Under the pieces are notes generated by a model. It did no database searches, was not told where the DNA came from, and saw only the letters and a list, made by a program, of their open reading frames with translations. This document shows positions 46,689 to 57,941 of a stretch of DNA of 64,000 bases, in pieces. Source of the DNA: Sphingomonas hankookensis (GTDB lineage Bacteria > Pseudomonadota > Alphaproteobacteria > Sphingomonadales > Sphingomonadaceae); NCBI RefSeq assembly GCF_028551275.1, contig NZ_CP117025.1, positions 2,844,001-2,908,000 on the forward strand, given 5' to 3'. Both the position numbers and the translations under genes were made by a program. Numbering within the stretch: position 1 is the stretch's first letter; every line of letters starts with the position of its first letter.

Positions 46689-49444
46689 TGCGCCGCGCCC
46701 CAGCTCTTGCCCGTCCCGATCTCCACGCCCAGCGGCACCGACAGCTGCACCACCGGTTCCGCCGCCGTCTCCATCACCTGCCGGATCACCAGCGTCGCCG
46801 CCTCGACCAGCCCCTCGGGCAGTTCGAACACCAGTTCGTCGTGCACCTGCAACAGCATCCGCACTTCGGTGAGGCCGGCCTCGGCCAGCGCAGGCCCCAT
46901 CCGCGCCATCGCCCGCTTGATGATGTCGGCGCTCGTCCCCTGGATCGGCGCGTTGATCGCGGCGCGTTCGGCGCCCTGCCGCTCATGCTGCACCTTCGAC
47001 TGGATGCGCGGGAAATGCGTCTTGCGCCCGAACAAGGTCGTGGTGAAGCCGGTCGTGCGCACGCTCTGCGTCGTCTCGGCGATATAGCGGTTGATGCCGG
47101 GGAAGCGGTCGAAATAGCGATCGATCATCGCCTGCGCCTCGTCCGCGCTCACGTCCAGCCGCCCGGCCAGCCCCCAGCGGCTGATGCCGTAGAGGATCGC
47201 GAAGTTGATCGTCTTGGCCCGCCCGCGCGTGTCGCGGTTGACCTCGCCGAACAGCTCCTGCGCGGTGATGCTGTGGATGTCGTCGCCGCGTTCGAACGCC
47301 TCGCGCAGCTGCGGTACGTCGGCGATATGCGCCGCCAGCCGCAGCTCGATCTGCGAATAGTCGGCCGCCAGGATGACATTGCCCGGCTCGGCCACGAACG
47401 CATCGCGGATCTGCCGGCCGACCTCGGTGCGGATCGGGATGTTCTGCAGATTGGGATCGGTCGACGACAGCCGTCCCGTCTGCGCACCGGTCAGGCTGTA
47501 CGACGTATGCACCCGCCCGGTCGCCGGGTTGATCTGCGCCTGCAACGCATCGGTATAGGTGCTTTTCAGCTTGGACAGTTGCCGCCAGTCGAGCACCTTC
47601 GCCGCGATCGCCGCGCCGGGCGAATCCTTGTCGGCGGCGATCCGTTCCAGTTCGTTGACGTCGGTGGAATAGACCCCTGACTTGCCCTTGCGCCCGCCCT
47701 TGATGCCCAGCGTCACGAACAGCACGTCGCCCAACTGCTTCGGTGACCCGATGGTGAACTTCGTCCCCGCCAGCTCGTGGATTTCGGTTTCCAGTGCCGC
47801 AATGCGGGCGGAGAAATCCTCCGACAGCTTGGCCAGCACGCCGGCATCGACCTTGATCCCGGCCTGCTCCATGTCGGCGATCACCCGCACCAGCGGCCGG
47901 TCGACCATCTCGTACACCCGCGTCGCCGACTCATAAGGCAGCCGCGGCTTGAACCGCCGCCACAGCCGGAGCGTCACATCGGCATCCTCGGCGGCATAGC
48001 GGGTGGCGGTCTTCAGGTCGATCTCGCCAAAGCCGATCTGCTTCTTCCCCGTCCCCACCACGTCCTTGTACGCGATGCAGCTATGCTGGAGATGCGTCGC
48101 GGCCAGTTCGTCCATGCCATGCCCGTGCAACCCGGCGTCGAGCGCAAAGCTCATGACGATCGTGTCGTCATAGGGCGCGACGGTCAGCCCGGCGCGCGCC
48201 AGCACGATCATGTCGTACTTCAGGTTATGGCCGATTTTCAGGACGCTCTCGTCCTCGAACAACGGCTTCAACGTCGCCAGCACCGCCTCGCGCGACAGCT
48301 GTTCCGGCTTCTCCGCGAACATGTCGGTCCCGCCGTGGCCGATCGGAATATAGCAGGCGAGGTTCGGGTGCAGCGCCATGCTCACGCCGACCAGCTCTGC
48401 CCGCGTCGCGTCCAGACCCGTCGTCTCGGTATCGATCGCCACCCAGCCCTGATGCCGCGCGACCTGCACCCAGCGGTCGAGCGCCTCCTGCGTCACCACC
48501 GTCTCGTATGCGTCATGATCGCAGGCCGGCTCGTCGTCCTGCGCCACCGGCGCGGCGGGCGTCTCAACCGGCGTATCGGCAACCTGGCCGAGCTTGGTCA
48601 GCAACGTGCGGAACCCGTGATGTTCGAGGAACGCGCGCAGCGGCGCCTCCGGAATCCCCTGCAATTCCAGCGCGTCGAGCGGTTCGGGCAGCCCGCCATC
48701 GCATTTCAGCGTCACCAGCACCTTCGACAGCCGCGCATTGTCGGCATGGTCGATCAGGTTGTCGCGCAGCTTGCCCTTCTTCATCTCGGGCGCCGCGGCG
48801 AGGACGGCTTCAAGGTCGCCATGCTCGTTGATGAGCTTGGCGGCGGTCTTCGGCCCGACCCCCGGCACGCCCGGCACATTGTCGACGCTGTCGCCCATCA
48901 GCGCCAGCACGTCGCCCAATTTGTTCGGGGTCACGCCGAACTTCTCGACCACATGGTCCGGCCCCAGCGTCCGGTTGTTCATCGTGTCGAGCATGTCGAC
49001 CGACGGGTCGGTCATCAGCTGCATCAGATCCTTGTCGGAACTGACGATGGTCACCGCCCAGCCCTGCGCCAGCGCCGCCTGCGTATAACAGGCGATGATG
49101 TCGTCGGCCTCCAGCCCCTCTTCCTCAATGCACGGCAGGCTGAACGCCCGCGTCGCATCGCGGATCATCGGGAACTGGGGCACCAGGTCCTCGGGCGGCG
49201 GCGGCCGATGCGCTTTATACTGATCGTACAGGTCGTTGCGGAACGTCTTCGACGATTTGTCAAGGATGACCGCCATGTGCGTCGGCCCATCCGCCTTGTG
49301 CAGCGCATCGGCCAGCTTCCACAGCATGGTGGTATAGCCATAGACCGCCCCCACCGGCTCGCCATGCTGGTTGGTCAGCGGCGGCAGCCGGTGATAGGCG
49401 CGAAAGATATAGCCGGAGCCGTCGACGAGATAGAGATGGGGCAT
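46685..49444 (-). CDS. polA: DNA polymerase I
   Basis: 919 residues from ATG at 49444. It fills gaps and removes RNA primers. The 5' nuclease domain (1-290) has LEADDIIACY, VSSDKDLMQL and DSVDNVPGVPGVGPKTA. The 3'-5' exonuclease keeps its acidic residues (AIDTETTGLD, IGHNLKYDMIVL, YAAEDADVTLRLW), so proofreading should work. The polymerase domain has ADYSQIELRLAAHIA, KTINFAILYG and LLQVHDELVFELP. The stop codon lies within the terminal repeat of a MITE-like element. Confidence 0.97.
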   Translation of the reverse strand: MPHLYLVDGSGYIFRAYHRLPPLTNQHGEPVGAVYGYTTMLWKLADALHKADGPTHMAVILDKSSKTFRNDLYDQYKAHRPPPPEDLVPQFPMIRDATRAFSLPCIEEEGLEADDIIACYTQAALAQGWAVTIVSSDKDLMQLMTDPSVDMLDTMNNRTLGPDHVVEKFGVTPNKLGDVLALMGDSVDNVPGVPGVGPKTAAKLINEHGDLEAVLAAAPEMKKGKLRDNLIDHADNARLSKVLVTLKCDGGLPEPLDALELQGIPEAPLRAFLEHHGFRTLLTKLGQVADTPVETPAAPVAQDDEPACDHDAYETVVTQEALDRWVQVARHQGWVAIDTETTGLDATRAELVGVSMALHPNLACYIPIGHGGTDMFAEKPEQLSREAVLATLKPLFEDESVLKIGHNLKYDMIVLARAGLTVAPYDDTIVMSFALDAGLHGHGMDELAATHLQHSCIAYKDVVGTGKKQIGFGEIDLKTATRYAAEDADVTLRLWRRFKPRLPYESATRVYEMVDRPLVRVIADMEQAGIKVDAGVLAKLSEDFSARIAALETEIHELAGTKFTIGSPKQLGDVLFVTLGIKGGRKGKSGVYSTDVNELERIAADKDSPGAAIAAKVLDWRQLSKLKSTYTDALQAQINPATGRVHTSYSLTGAQTGRLSSTDPNLQNIPIRTEVGRQIRDAFVAEPGNVILAADYSQIELRLAAHIADVPQLREAFERGDDIHSITAQELFGEVNRDTRGRAKTINFAILYGISRWGLAGRLDVSADEAQAMIDRYFDRFPGINRYIAETTQSVRTTGFTTTLFGRKTHFPRIQSKVQHERQGAERAAINAPIQGTSADIIKRAMARMGPALAEAGLTEVRMLLQVHDELVFELPEGLVEAATLVIRQVMETAAEPVVQLSVPLGVEIGTGKSWGAAH

Positions 49445-49611
49445 GGGCGGGAGATAGCAGCGCGGGCGGGGCTGCGCGAGGGGGCGATCTTGACTTCGTT
49501 GCCCGGTCGGTGTGCAATTCCGCCTACGGGCAATGCGGACGCCCGTTCAGACGCCTGCGTCCAAGTTCCGCTCCACCGGCCGCGTTCGCGCGGCCTTGGG
49601 AGCGTTCGTTC

Positions 49612-50790
49612 ATGGAAATTGCCGCACCGTCCCGTCCGCCGTCGATCGGCTTGATACCACTATTCTGCAAATTCCTGCGCTTCGGCTGTCTCGCCTTTGG
49701 CGGCCCGGTCGCGCAGATCGCGATGTTGCGGCAGGCGCTGGTCGAGGAAGAACGCTGGATCGACAAGGGCCGGTTCAATCGGCTGCTCGCCGTGCTGCAA
49801 ATCCTGCCCGGGCCCGAAGCCCACGAACTCTGCGTCCATTTCGGCGTGCTGGCGCGCGGGCGGATCGGCGGGCTGCTCGCCGGCCTCGGTTTCATGCTGC
49901 CCGGCTTCTGCCTGATGCTGCTGGTCGGCTGGCTGTACGTCACCGTCGTGCAGGGCAGCGTGGCGCTCGGAGGCCTGCTGCTCGGCATCCAGGTCGCGAT
50001 CCTCGCCGTCATCCTGCGTGCCGTCATGCGGATCGGTCAGCATGTCGTGGAGGATCGGCTGCTGGCGCTGATCGCGCTGGCGGCGGTCGCCGCGACGCTG
50101 GGCCGGGTGCCGTTCTGGATCCCGTTGCTGGCTGGCGGCGCCGTCTATGCAATGAAGCACCGCCCGCCGCTTGCGCTCGCGATCGGACTTGCCGGCATCG
50201 CCGCCGCCGTTGCCAGCCTCTCCATCGCCCCGCCCACCCCTGCCGCAGCGTCGGTCCAGCCGCTCACGGTCGTCGCGCTCTTCATCGCCGGGTTGAAAGG
50301 TGGCCTGCTGACCTTTGGCGGGGCCTATACCGCCATCCCCTATGTCCGTGCCGATACGGTCGGCCGTGGCTGGATCGGCGATGCGGCGTTCCTAGACGGG
50401 GTCGCCTTCGCCAATGTCATTCCCGCGCCGCTGGTCATCTTCGCGACCTTCGTCGGCTTCGTTGCGGGCGGCCTGGCCGGTGCGCTGGCGATCACGCTCG
50501 GCATGTTTGTCCCTGCCTTCGCCTTTTCGCTGATCTTCTTCGAACGGCTCGAGCGCGTCGTCGACGCCCCCTCGCTGCGCCATGCGCTGACCGGCGTGGC
50601 GGCGGCGGTTGTTGGAATCATCGCCGCGACCTTCGTGCAACTGGCGCTGGTGACCGGCGGGCGGGTCGATCCGCCGGTCGGCGCGGCGCTGTTCGCCGCA
50701 GCGCTGGCAATGGCGTGGCGATTGAAGGGAGGCTGGGTGACGCCGACGATCGTCGCGGTCGGCGCGACGGTCGGATGGCTGTTCCTGTGA
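49612..50790 (+). CDS. chrA: Chromate efflux transporter ChrA (long, two-domain CHR family)
   Basis: 392 residues from ATG at 49612, with gggag upstream; the frame is open earlier but not coding. Two homologous halves are visible, beginning FLRFGCLAFGGPVAQIAMLR and LKGGLLTFGGAYTAIPYVRA, each with several membrane segments. Members export chromate across the inner membrane and some use other anions. No chrB regulator is adjacent, so the chromate role is inferred from family. Confidence 0.9.
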   Translation: MEIAAPSRPPSIGLIPLFCKFLRFGCLAFGGPVAQIAMLRQALVEEERWIDKGRFNRLLAVLQILPGPEAHELCVHFGVLARGRIGGLLAGLGFMLPGFCLMLLVGWLYVTVVQGSVALGGLLLGIQVAILAVILRAVMRIGQHVVEDRLLALIALAAVAATLGRVPFWIPLLAGGAVYAMKHRPPLALAIGLAGIAAAVASLSIAPPTPAAASVQPLTVVALFIAGLKGGLLTFGGAYTAIPYVRADTVGRGWIGDAAFLDGVAFANVIPAPLVIFATFVGFVAGGLAGALAITLGMFVPAFAFSLIFFERLERVVDAPSLRHALTGVAAAVVGIIAATFVQLALVTGGRVDPPVGAALFAAALAMAWRLKGGWVTPTIVAVGATVGWLFL

Positions 50791-50846
50791 CCGCCGCTTG
50801 ACCGCCGCCGCGTTCGCGCGATGATGGCGGCAGGGGGGACACGAAC

Positions 50847-51341
50847 ATGCCGAACTGGACTCTACCGCTCGCCGCCGCGCTGATCGTCGCGACGCCGGCC
50901 GCCGCCAAGGAACTGAAGGTCGGACAGCCTGCGCCGCCGATCGAACTGACGCTGGCCGACGGGACGAAGACCACCATCGCCGAGCATCGCGGCGAGGTCA
51001 TCCTCGTCAATTTCTGGGCGACCTGGTGCGTGCCGTGCCGCGTCGAGCTGCCGCTGCTCGACGGCTATTACCGTCAGGTCAAGAAACATGGCGCCCGAGT
51101 CTTCGCGGTCACCACCGAAGGGTCGGTGCCGATCTACAAGATGAAGGCGCTGTTCGCCGCGCTGGCGATCACCCCGGCCAAGGCGATCAAGGGCATCACC
51201 CATGCCCGGCCCGCCGTCCCGACCAACTACATCATCGATCGCCGCGGGATCGTCCGCTACGCCAAGGCCGGCGCGATGGATCTGGACGACCTCAATCGCG
51301 AACTGATCCCGTTGCTGCGGGAGCCGGTGCCGGACGCCTGA
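50847..51341 (+). CDS. TlpA/ResA-like periplasmic thioredoxin
   Basis: 164 residues with a signal peptide (ALIVATPAAA|KE, cleavage near residue 20) and the active site WCVPC (Cys61, Cys64). AFAL-type positions such as RPAVPTNYIIDRRG carry the cis-Pro. Such proteins reduce disulfides in apocytochromes or copper sites in the periplasm. The ATG at 50847 follows cagggggg. It lies 56 bases after chrA and may be co-transcribed with it. Confidence 0.87.
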   Translation: MPNWTLPLAAALIVATPAAAKELKVGQPAPPIELTLADGTKTTIAEHRGEVILVNFWATWCVPCRVELPLLDGYYRQVKKHGARVFAVTTEGSVPIYKMKALFAALAITPAKAIKGITHARPAVPTNYIIDRRGIVRYAKAGAMDLDDLNRELIPLLREPVPDA

Positions 51342-51391
51342 GGGGCGGTGGGTGTCGAGGCCCGCCGCTTAAGGCGATAGCTCACCCCGAT

Positions 51392-51426
51392 CGTCACCCC
51401 GGGCTTGACCCGGGGTCCCGCTTCTT
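51392..51426. repeat. Dispersed palindromic repeat, family 1 (single copy)
   Basis: cgtcaccccgggcttgaccc followed by ggggtcccgcttctt, the same unit as at 15369, 20611 and 55730. Confidence 0.78.
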
Positions 51427-51464
51427 CTCGAGAGCGCCGCAACCGCCCGTCGCCGAACGACAAA

Positions 51465-51499
51465 CCGCCCCGGAATCGCTTCCGGGGCGGCTTTCGTTT
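51465..51499. terminator. Terminator hairpin between the TlpA-like gene and typA
   Basis: ccgccccggaa (51465-51475) pairs perfectly with ttccggggcgg (51480-51490) around a tcgc loop; ctttcgttt follows on the plus strand and ttt on the minus strand. It probably serves both convergent genes. Confidence 0.82.
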
Positions 51500-51583
51500 C
51501 CGGTGGCCCGACGTGGCAAAGCCACGTCGTCGGTCCTTGCCTTCCGCAAGGCCGGCCGGGCGAGCCTTGAGGCTCGGCCGAGC

Positions 51584-53425
<1,842 letters not shown>

Positions 53426-53807
53426 GGTATTTCCTGGATACTGCGGGAGTGCAATTGGCCGCGCGCTTAGCGTATTTCGCGCCAAACCGGAAGACCCCTG
53501 CTTGTTGCGTTGCGGCATGGGACAAGAAGAAGATGGTTCACGCGAAGGCGCGGAGGCGCGGAGGGGTGCGCCTGGCTCCAAGCTCACCCGCGCCAGCGGC
53601 CTCGTCTCCATCGGTTCAGCGAGCGAAGGCGTCTCCCGGTCGCGGGCGTTTTCCCGGTACGAAACCCCTCCGCGCCTCCGCGCCTTCGCGTGAACCAACC
53701 TTCTTCCTGCCTGCCGACCTTGCACCCCCAACGTGTATTACATAAATAGGACAGTTGAACGATACCGTGTTCGCATGGCATCAACCGGCGGACGACGTGG
53801 AGGAAAT
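53426..53807. repeat. Gene-free gap with a long inverted repeat
   Basis: A 382-bp gap between divergent typA and telA. Perfect 33-bp arms lie at 53535-53567 (beginning ggttcacgcgaaggcgcgga) and 53664-53696, enclosing 96 bases; partial aagaag/cttctt pairing extends the arms outward. No gene was seen. Both promoters must lie outside the arms. Confidence 0.8.
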
Positions 53808-55001
53808 ATGGCAACGCAGACGACCGAAGAGCCAGCACTGGTGCTGACCCCGCCAGATCCGGTGCCGACCGTCGCCCCGGCCAAGGCCGCCGGGCTGGTC
53901 CCGGTCGACGATACCAAGCGCACCGAACTCCAGCGCCGCGTCGACGACTTCATCGATCAGCTGGTCGCCCAGGACGCGAACTCGCCCGAATTCGGCAAGC
54001 GGGTCGATGCGATCAGCAACCTGGGCGCACGCGAAATCCGCGAGGCCGCCGGCCAGTCGAACCGCTTCCTCGACCGCCCCGTAAAGGCGATGGACCAGGA
54101 ATCGGGCGTCGGCGCCGATCTGGCGCAACTGCGCCGCACGATCGAGGACCTCGATCCCGGCCGGCAGGGCAATCTGCTCGAACCCAAAAAGCTGTTCGGC
54201 ATGATCCCGTTCGGCAACAAGGTCCGCGACTATTTCGACGGGTACAAGTCCGCGCAGAGCCACATCGCCTCGATCCTCAAGCGGCTCCAGTCCGGCAAGG
54301 ACGAGCTGTTGATGGACAATGCCGCCATCGACACCGAACGCGCGAACCTGTGGACCGCGATGGGCCGCCTCGAACAGATGATCTATCTGTCGCAGGAGAT
54401 GGACGGCAAGCTGGAGGAAAAGGCCAACGAGCTGGACCACACCGACCCGGCCAAGGCCAAGGCGATCCGCGAAACCGCGCTCTTCTACGTCCGCCAGCGG
54501 TCGCAGGACCTGCTGACCCAGATGGCGGTGACGGTACAGGGCTATCTCGCACTCGACTTGGTCAAGAAGAACAATGTCGAGCTGGTGAAGGGCGTCGACC
54601 GCGCCAGCACCACGACGGTCGGCGCGTTGCGCACCGCGGTGACGGTCGCGCAGGCGCTGACCAACCAGAAGCTGGTGCTCGAACAGATCACCGCACTCAA
54701 CACCACCACCGCCAATATCATCGATTCCACCGGCAAGCTGCTGCGGTCGCAGACCGCGACGATCCACGAACAGGCCGCCGCCTCGACCATTCCGGTCGAA
54801 GTGCTCCAGCGTGCCTTCCAGAATGTTTATGACACGATGGACGCGATCGACACCTTCAAGCTGAAGGCGCTGGATTCGATGAAGACCACCATCGGCACCC
54901 TGTCCAACGAGGTCGAGAAGTCGAAGGGCTATATCGCCCGGGCCGAGGGCGCGTCGCAAAATGCGCAGGGCGGCGAAACCTTCAAGCTGGAGGCGATGTA
55001 A
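53808..55001 (+). CDS. TelA/YaaN-family (toxic anion resistance) protein
   Basis: 397 residues from ATG at 53808, preceded by ggagg at ideal spacing. It is a long, mostly helical, coiled-coil-rich soluble protein with TelA features: MIPFGNKVRDYFDGYKSAQSH (about 130-150), ANLWTAMGRLEQMIYLSQEM and MAVTVQGYLALDLVKKNN. TelA was named for tellurite resistance in plasmids, but chromosomal relatives are broadly linked to envelope stress. It is followed four bases later by an XpaC-like membrane gene, as in Bacillus xpaC-yaaN. Confidence 0.87.
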   Translation: MATQTTEEPALVLTPPDPVPTVAPAKAAGLVPVDDTKRTELQRRVDDFIDQLVAQDANSPEFGKRVDAISNLGAREIREAAGQSNRFLDRPVKAMDQESGVGADLAQLRRTIEDLDPGRQGNLLEPKKLFGMIPFGNKVRDYFDGYKSAQSHIASILKRLQSGKDELLMDNAAIDTERANLWTAMGRLEQMIYLSQEMDGKLEEKANELDHTDPAKAKAIRETALFYVRQRSQDLLTQMAVTVQGYLALDLVKKNNVELVKGVDRASTTTVGALRTAVTVAQALTNQKLVLEQITALNTTTANIIDSTGKLLRSQTATIHEQAAASTIPVEVLQRAFQNVYDTMDAIDTFKLKALDSMKTTIGTLSNEVEKSKGYIARAEGASQNAQGGETFKLEAM

Positions 55002-55005
55002 CGCG

Positions 55006-55704
55006 ATGTCGCGCAGCGACGAGGTCCTCGAACGCGCCAGCTTGACGCTCGAACGCGCCCGCGAACGCCACGGCGCCGTAGCCCCCCGCGCCCGGCGCAG
55101 GCGCGAGGCGGAGGTCCTGCGCCGCCTCGGCCGCATCGCTGCGGCCGATGGCGCGATCATCCTCGCCGCCCTGGTCATCGGCTGGTTCGTGCCGCTGGGT
55201 CTGGGCGGCGCGATGATCGTCATGGCGCTGCTGATCGCCGCGACCGCGCTGTTCGCGCTGATGCCGGTCACCCGCGAAGTCGCCGTCGAGCAACTGGGTC
55301 AGGCCCCGATCAAGTCGCTCCCCGCCCAGACCGAACTCTGGCTCGCCACCCAACGCCCCGCCCTCCCCGCGCCCGCCATCACACTGGCCGACGCGATCGG
55401 CGTCAAGCTAGACACGCTCTCGGCGCAGCTCGCCACCCTGCCCGACGACGAACCGGCGGCGGCCGAAGTCCGCAAGCTGGTCGGCGAGCAACTCCCCGAA
55501 CTGGTCCGCGGCTACCGGCGCGTCCCCGAACCGCTCCGCCGCGTCGAACGCAACGGCCGCACCCCGGACCAGCAACTGGTCGACGGGTTGAAGATCATCG
55601 ACAGCGAAATCGCCGCGATGACGCAACAACTGGCCCAAGGCGACCTCGACAGCCTCGCGACGCGCGAGCGGTTTCTGCAGATCAAGTATCAGGGCGAGGA
55701 ATAG
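55006..55704 (+). CDS. XpaC-like membrane protein, TelA partner
   Basis: 232 residues from ATG at 55006, four bases after the telA stop. A basic N-terminus (RARRRREAEVLRRLGR) is followed by two hydrophobic segments (GAIILAALVIGWFVPL and GAMIVMALLIAATALFALMPV, about 49-90), then a helical cytoplasmic domain. Pairing and layout suggest the XpaC family; similarity to characterised XpaC is weak by eye. It may anchor TelA at the membrane. Confidence 0.7.
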   Translation: MSRSDEVLERASLTLERARERHGAVAPRARRRREAEVLRRLGRIAAADGAIILAALVIGWFVPLGLGGAMIVMALLIAATALFALMPVTREVAVEQLGQAPIKSLPAQTELWLATQRPALPAPAITLADAIGVKLDTLSAQLATLPDDEPAAAEVRKLVGEQLPELVRGYRRVPEPLRRVERNGRTPDQQLVDGLKIIDSEIAAMTQQLAQGDLDSLATRERFLQIKYQGEE

Positions 55705-56261
55705 GCCGGAACGTCCTCTCCACCTCCATCGTCACCCCGGGCTTGACCCGGGGTCCCGCTTCTTGTCCGACCGCAGGTAAAAGCGGACCGGCATCCAGTC
55801 AGAACGGACGAAATCGACCCCGTCGTCCGACGCGGTTGAATCCGGCCGACCTCAAACGGCACCGTTTGTGCTGAGTAGGGACTGAGCGAAGTCGAAGGCC
55901 CGTATCGAAGCACTTGGTAAGCGGTCCCTAGGCACGAACGCTTCAACCTCAGGTCATAGTGCTCCAGCCGCCTACTCGGGCCAGTACCAACCCCGGCCGC
56001 GGCCCCGTCATTCCCGCGAAGGCGGGAAGCCATACACGCCGACATCGGCGATGGAACCACGGCCGCAGCGTCTATCGATCCCGCCTTCGCGGGAATGACG
56101 CCAGATACCCAGAAACCATTTTCCTACACCGCCCGAACCGCCCTACCCTCCGTGCGGCTCTTTCCCACCGTCGATCCAACACCTCCGCCACATGCGAATG
56201 CTACGCAACAACGCAAACACGTCACTAGTGTGAACTTAGTGAACTTTGGCGCGAATCCGCG
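55705..56261. other. 557-bp gene-free region with several repeat fragments
   Basis: It contains a single family 1 repeat (55730-55764), a fragment ctgagcgaagtcgaaggc (about 55880-55897) of another common sphingomonad repeat, and an inverted family 2 pair (56006-56100). The open frames across it translate repeat sequence (for example RLRGND) and are not credible. The convergent ends of the XpaC-like and tonB genes border it. Confidence 0.75.
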
Positions 56262-57008
56262 CTATTCGCGGTCGCGTTCCACGTCCCAATAATGGCGCTG
56301 CACCATCACCGACGGCACCGGCCGCCCCCGCCCGTCGAGCGAGGGTCGGAACCGGAAGGCACGCTCGACCTGCCGGCAGGTCGCGGCATCGATCGCGCGA
56401 TTGCCGCTAGAGCGCATGATCTGGCACTCGCTCGCCCGCCCGTTGACCTCGACGATATAGCGCACCTCGACCGAGCCTTCGAAGCCATATTCCTCCAGCT
56501 CGCGCGGCAGCCGCGCGCCCTGCAACGACCCGCCGATCTGCTCGGGCGGCGTATCGCCCCCGCCGCTCCCGTCGCCATCGCCCTCGCCACCGCTACCCAA
56601 GCCATCGCCGACCCCGCCGGCCCCGGTCCCCGGCCCGACCGTATCGGTCGCGCCTGACGATGCGTCATTCCCTGGCCCGGCGACCGGTGCGGTGACGACC
56701 GGCGGCGGCACCGGCAGCGGCACGACGGGCGGCGTGGCGACGATCTCGGTCGCCTTGGACCGGATATTGGGCGGCGCGGCACGTCCCTCCGGCCGCCCCT
56801 GCCGCACGACCTGCGGCACCGGTGGCGGGGGCGGCGGATCGGGTGGCGGCGGCAGGATGTCGAACGTCGCCAACGCACTCTGCGCCGTCCGCGTGACGTC
56901 CACCCCCAGCCCGACGATCAGCGCCCAGCCAAGCAGCACGTGCAGGCCGACCGTCACGGCCATCGCGCCGATACGGCTCCGGTCGGGAAGGGTCGTGGTC
57001 ATCGCCAT
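56262..57008 (-). CDS. tonB: Energy transducer TonB
   Basis: 248 residues from ATG at 57008 (or the ATG two codons on). One membrane anchor (AVTVGLHVLLGWALIVGLGV), a proline-rich spacer (PPPPDPPPPPPVPQ, then a Gly-rich stretch), and a C-terminal TonB fold (GFEGSVEVRYIVEVNGRASE, VERAFRFRPSLDGRG). It links ExbBD proton energy to outer-membrane receptors such as the two large ones in this window; no exbBD is present here. Confidence 0.9.
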   Translation of the reverse strand: MAMTTTLPDRSRIGAMAVTVGLHVLLGWALIVGLGVDVTRTAQSALATFDILPPPPDPPPPPPVPQVVRQGRPEGRAAPPNIRSKATEIVATPPVVPLPVPPPVVTAPVAGPGNDASSGATDTVGPGTGAGGVGDGLGSGGEGDGDGSGGGDTPPEQIGGSLQGARLPRELEEYGFEGSVEVRYIVEVNGRASECQIMRSSGNRAIDAATCRQVERAFRFRPSLDGRGRPVPSVMVQRHYWDVERDRE

Positions 57009-57063
57009 GATGCTGGCACAACGCCGATGAATGGCGGCTGATCCGTTCCTCGCCCACGGTCGG

Positions 57064-57148
57064 CGTATCCCCGCGAAGGCGGGGATCCAGAGCCGCAAGC
57101 GCTACCGTCGCGTTCCTGATCCTGGATCCCCGCCTTCGCGGGGATACG
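57064..57148. repeat. Dispersed inverted repeat, family 2
   Basis: cgtatccccgcgaaggcggg and its inverse flank a loop beginning gatccagagccgcaagcg, the same loop start as in the copy at 15509. Confidence 0.82.
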
Positions 57149-57155
57149 GCCGAGC

Positions 57156-57941
57156 CTACCTTTTCCCCAACGCCACGATCGCCCGGTCCCTCAACCGCTC
57201 CACCGCCGCACCATGGATGCCCGGCGCCGCCGCCATCACCCCGAAGAACTGTGGCCGTGCCTGGTTAAAGCGCAGCTTCCGCCCGATCGCATCGGTCACC
57301 GTCGCCCCCGCCTCGCGCGCGATCAGGATGCTCGCCGCCACGTCCCACTCGTTTCCCCAGCGAAGCGTCGCCAGGAAATCCGCCTCCCCGCTCGCCACCA
57401 TCGCCATGCGCAGCGCGATCGAATTGGGCTTGGCGACCATCAACAGGTCGCGGTCCGCCTTGGGCAGCGCGTCGACCGGGGTCCGGCTGCCGGCGAAGTC
57501 GACGCGCGGGCTGACCGCCAGCCGCTCGCCGTTCATCCGCGCCCCCTGCCCCGCCGCCGCCGTCCAGCGCTGCCGCCGGACCGGCGCGTCCAGCACCCCC
57601 AGCACCGGCTGGCAATCCTCGATCAGCGCGACCGATACCGCCCATCCGTCGCGCCCGCGAATATAGTCGCGGGTGCCGTCGATCGGATCGACGATCCACA
57701 CCTGCCGCCGCGCCAGCCGGCTCGCATCATCGGCCGTCTCCTCCGACAGCCAGCCCGCCTCGGGCAGCAGCGCGGACAGCCGCTCGCGCAGCAGCCGGTC
57801 GACGGTCAGGTCGATCTCGCATACCGGATTACCCGGCGCCTTTTCCCATGTCTGGAAATCACCAAGCCAGCTGGCCAGCGCCAGCGCCGCCGCCTCCCCC
57901 GCAATCGCGGTTACCTCGTCTAGCAGCGCCGCCTCAGCCAC
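57156..57941 (-). CDS. Inositol monophosphatase-family phosphatase (CysQ/HisN-like)
   Basis: 261 residues. The Li-sensitive phosphatase signatures are present: EE of WLSEETADD (metal 1), VDPIDGTRDYIRG (metals 1 and 2) and EWDVAASILIAREAGA. Candidates are 3'(2'),5'-bisphosphate nucleotidase, histidinol phosphatase or inositol monophosphatase; sequence reading alone does not decide. It overlaps pmbA by 8 bases and ends the ubiA-pmbA operon. Confidence 0.88.
   Translation of the reverse strand: MAEAALLDEVTAIAGEAAALALASWLGDFQTWEKAPGNPVCEIDLTVDRLLRERLSALLPEAGWLSEETADDASRLARRQVWIVDPIDGTRDYIRGRDGWAVSVALIEDCQPVLGVLDAPVRRQRWTAAAGQGARMNGERLAVSPRVDFAGSRTPVDALPKADRDLLMVAKPNSIALRMAMVASGEADFLATLRWGNEWDVAASILIAREAGATVTDAIGRKLRFNQARPQFFGVMAAAPGIHGAAVERLRDRAIVALGKR

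Noticed and set aside
53426..53731. A 102-residue N-terminal extension of TypA
   Set aside because: It is encoded by the inverted repeat and lacks homology wording; the ATG at 53425 gives the usual TypA start.
55689..56060. A 123-codon frame after the XpaC-like gene
   Set aside because: It translates dispersed repeats (for example RLRGND) and overlaps the coding end; no independent support.
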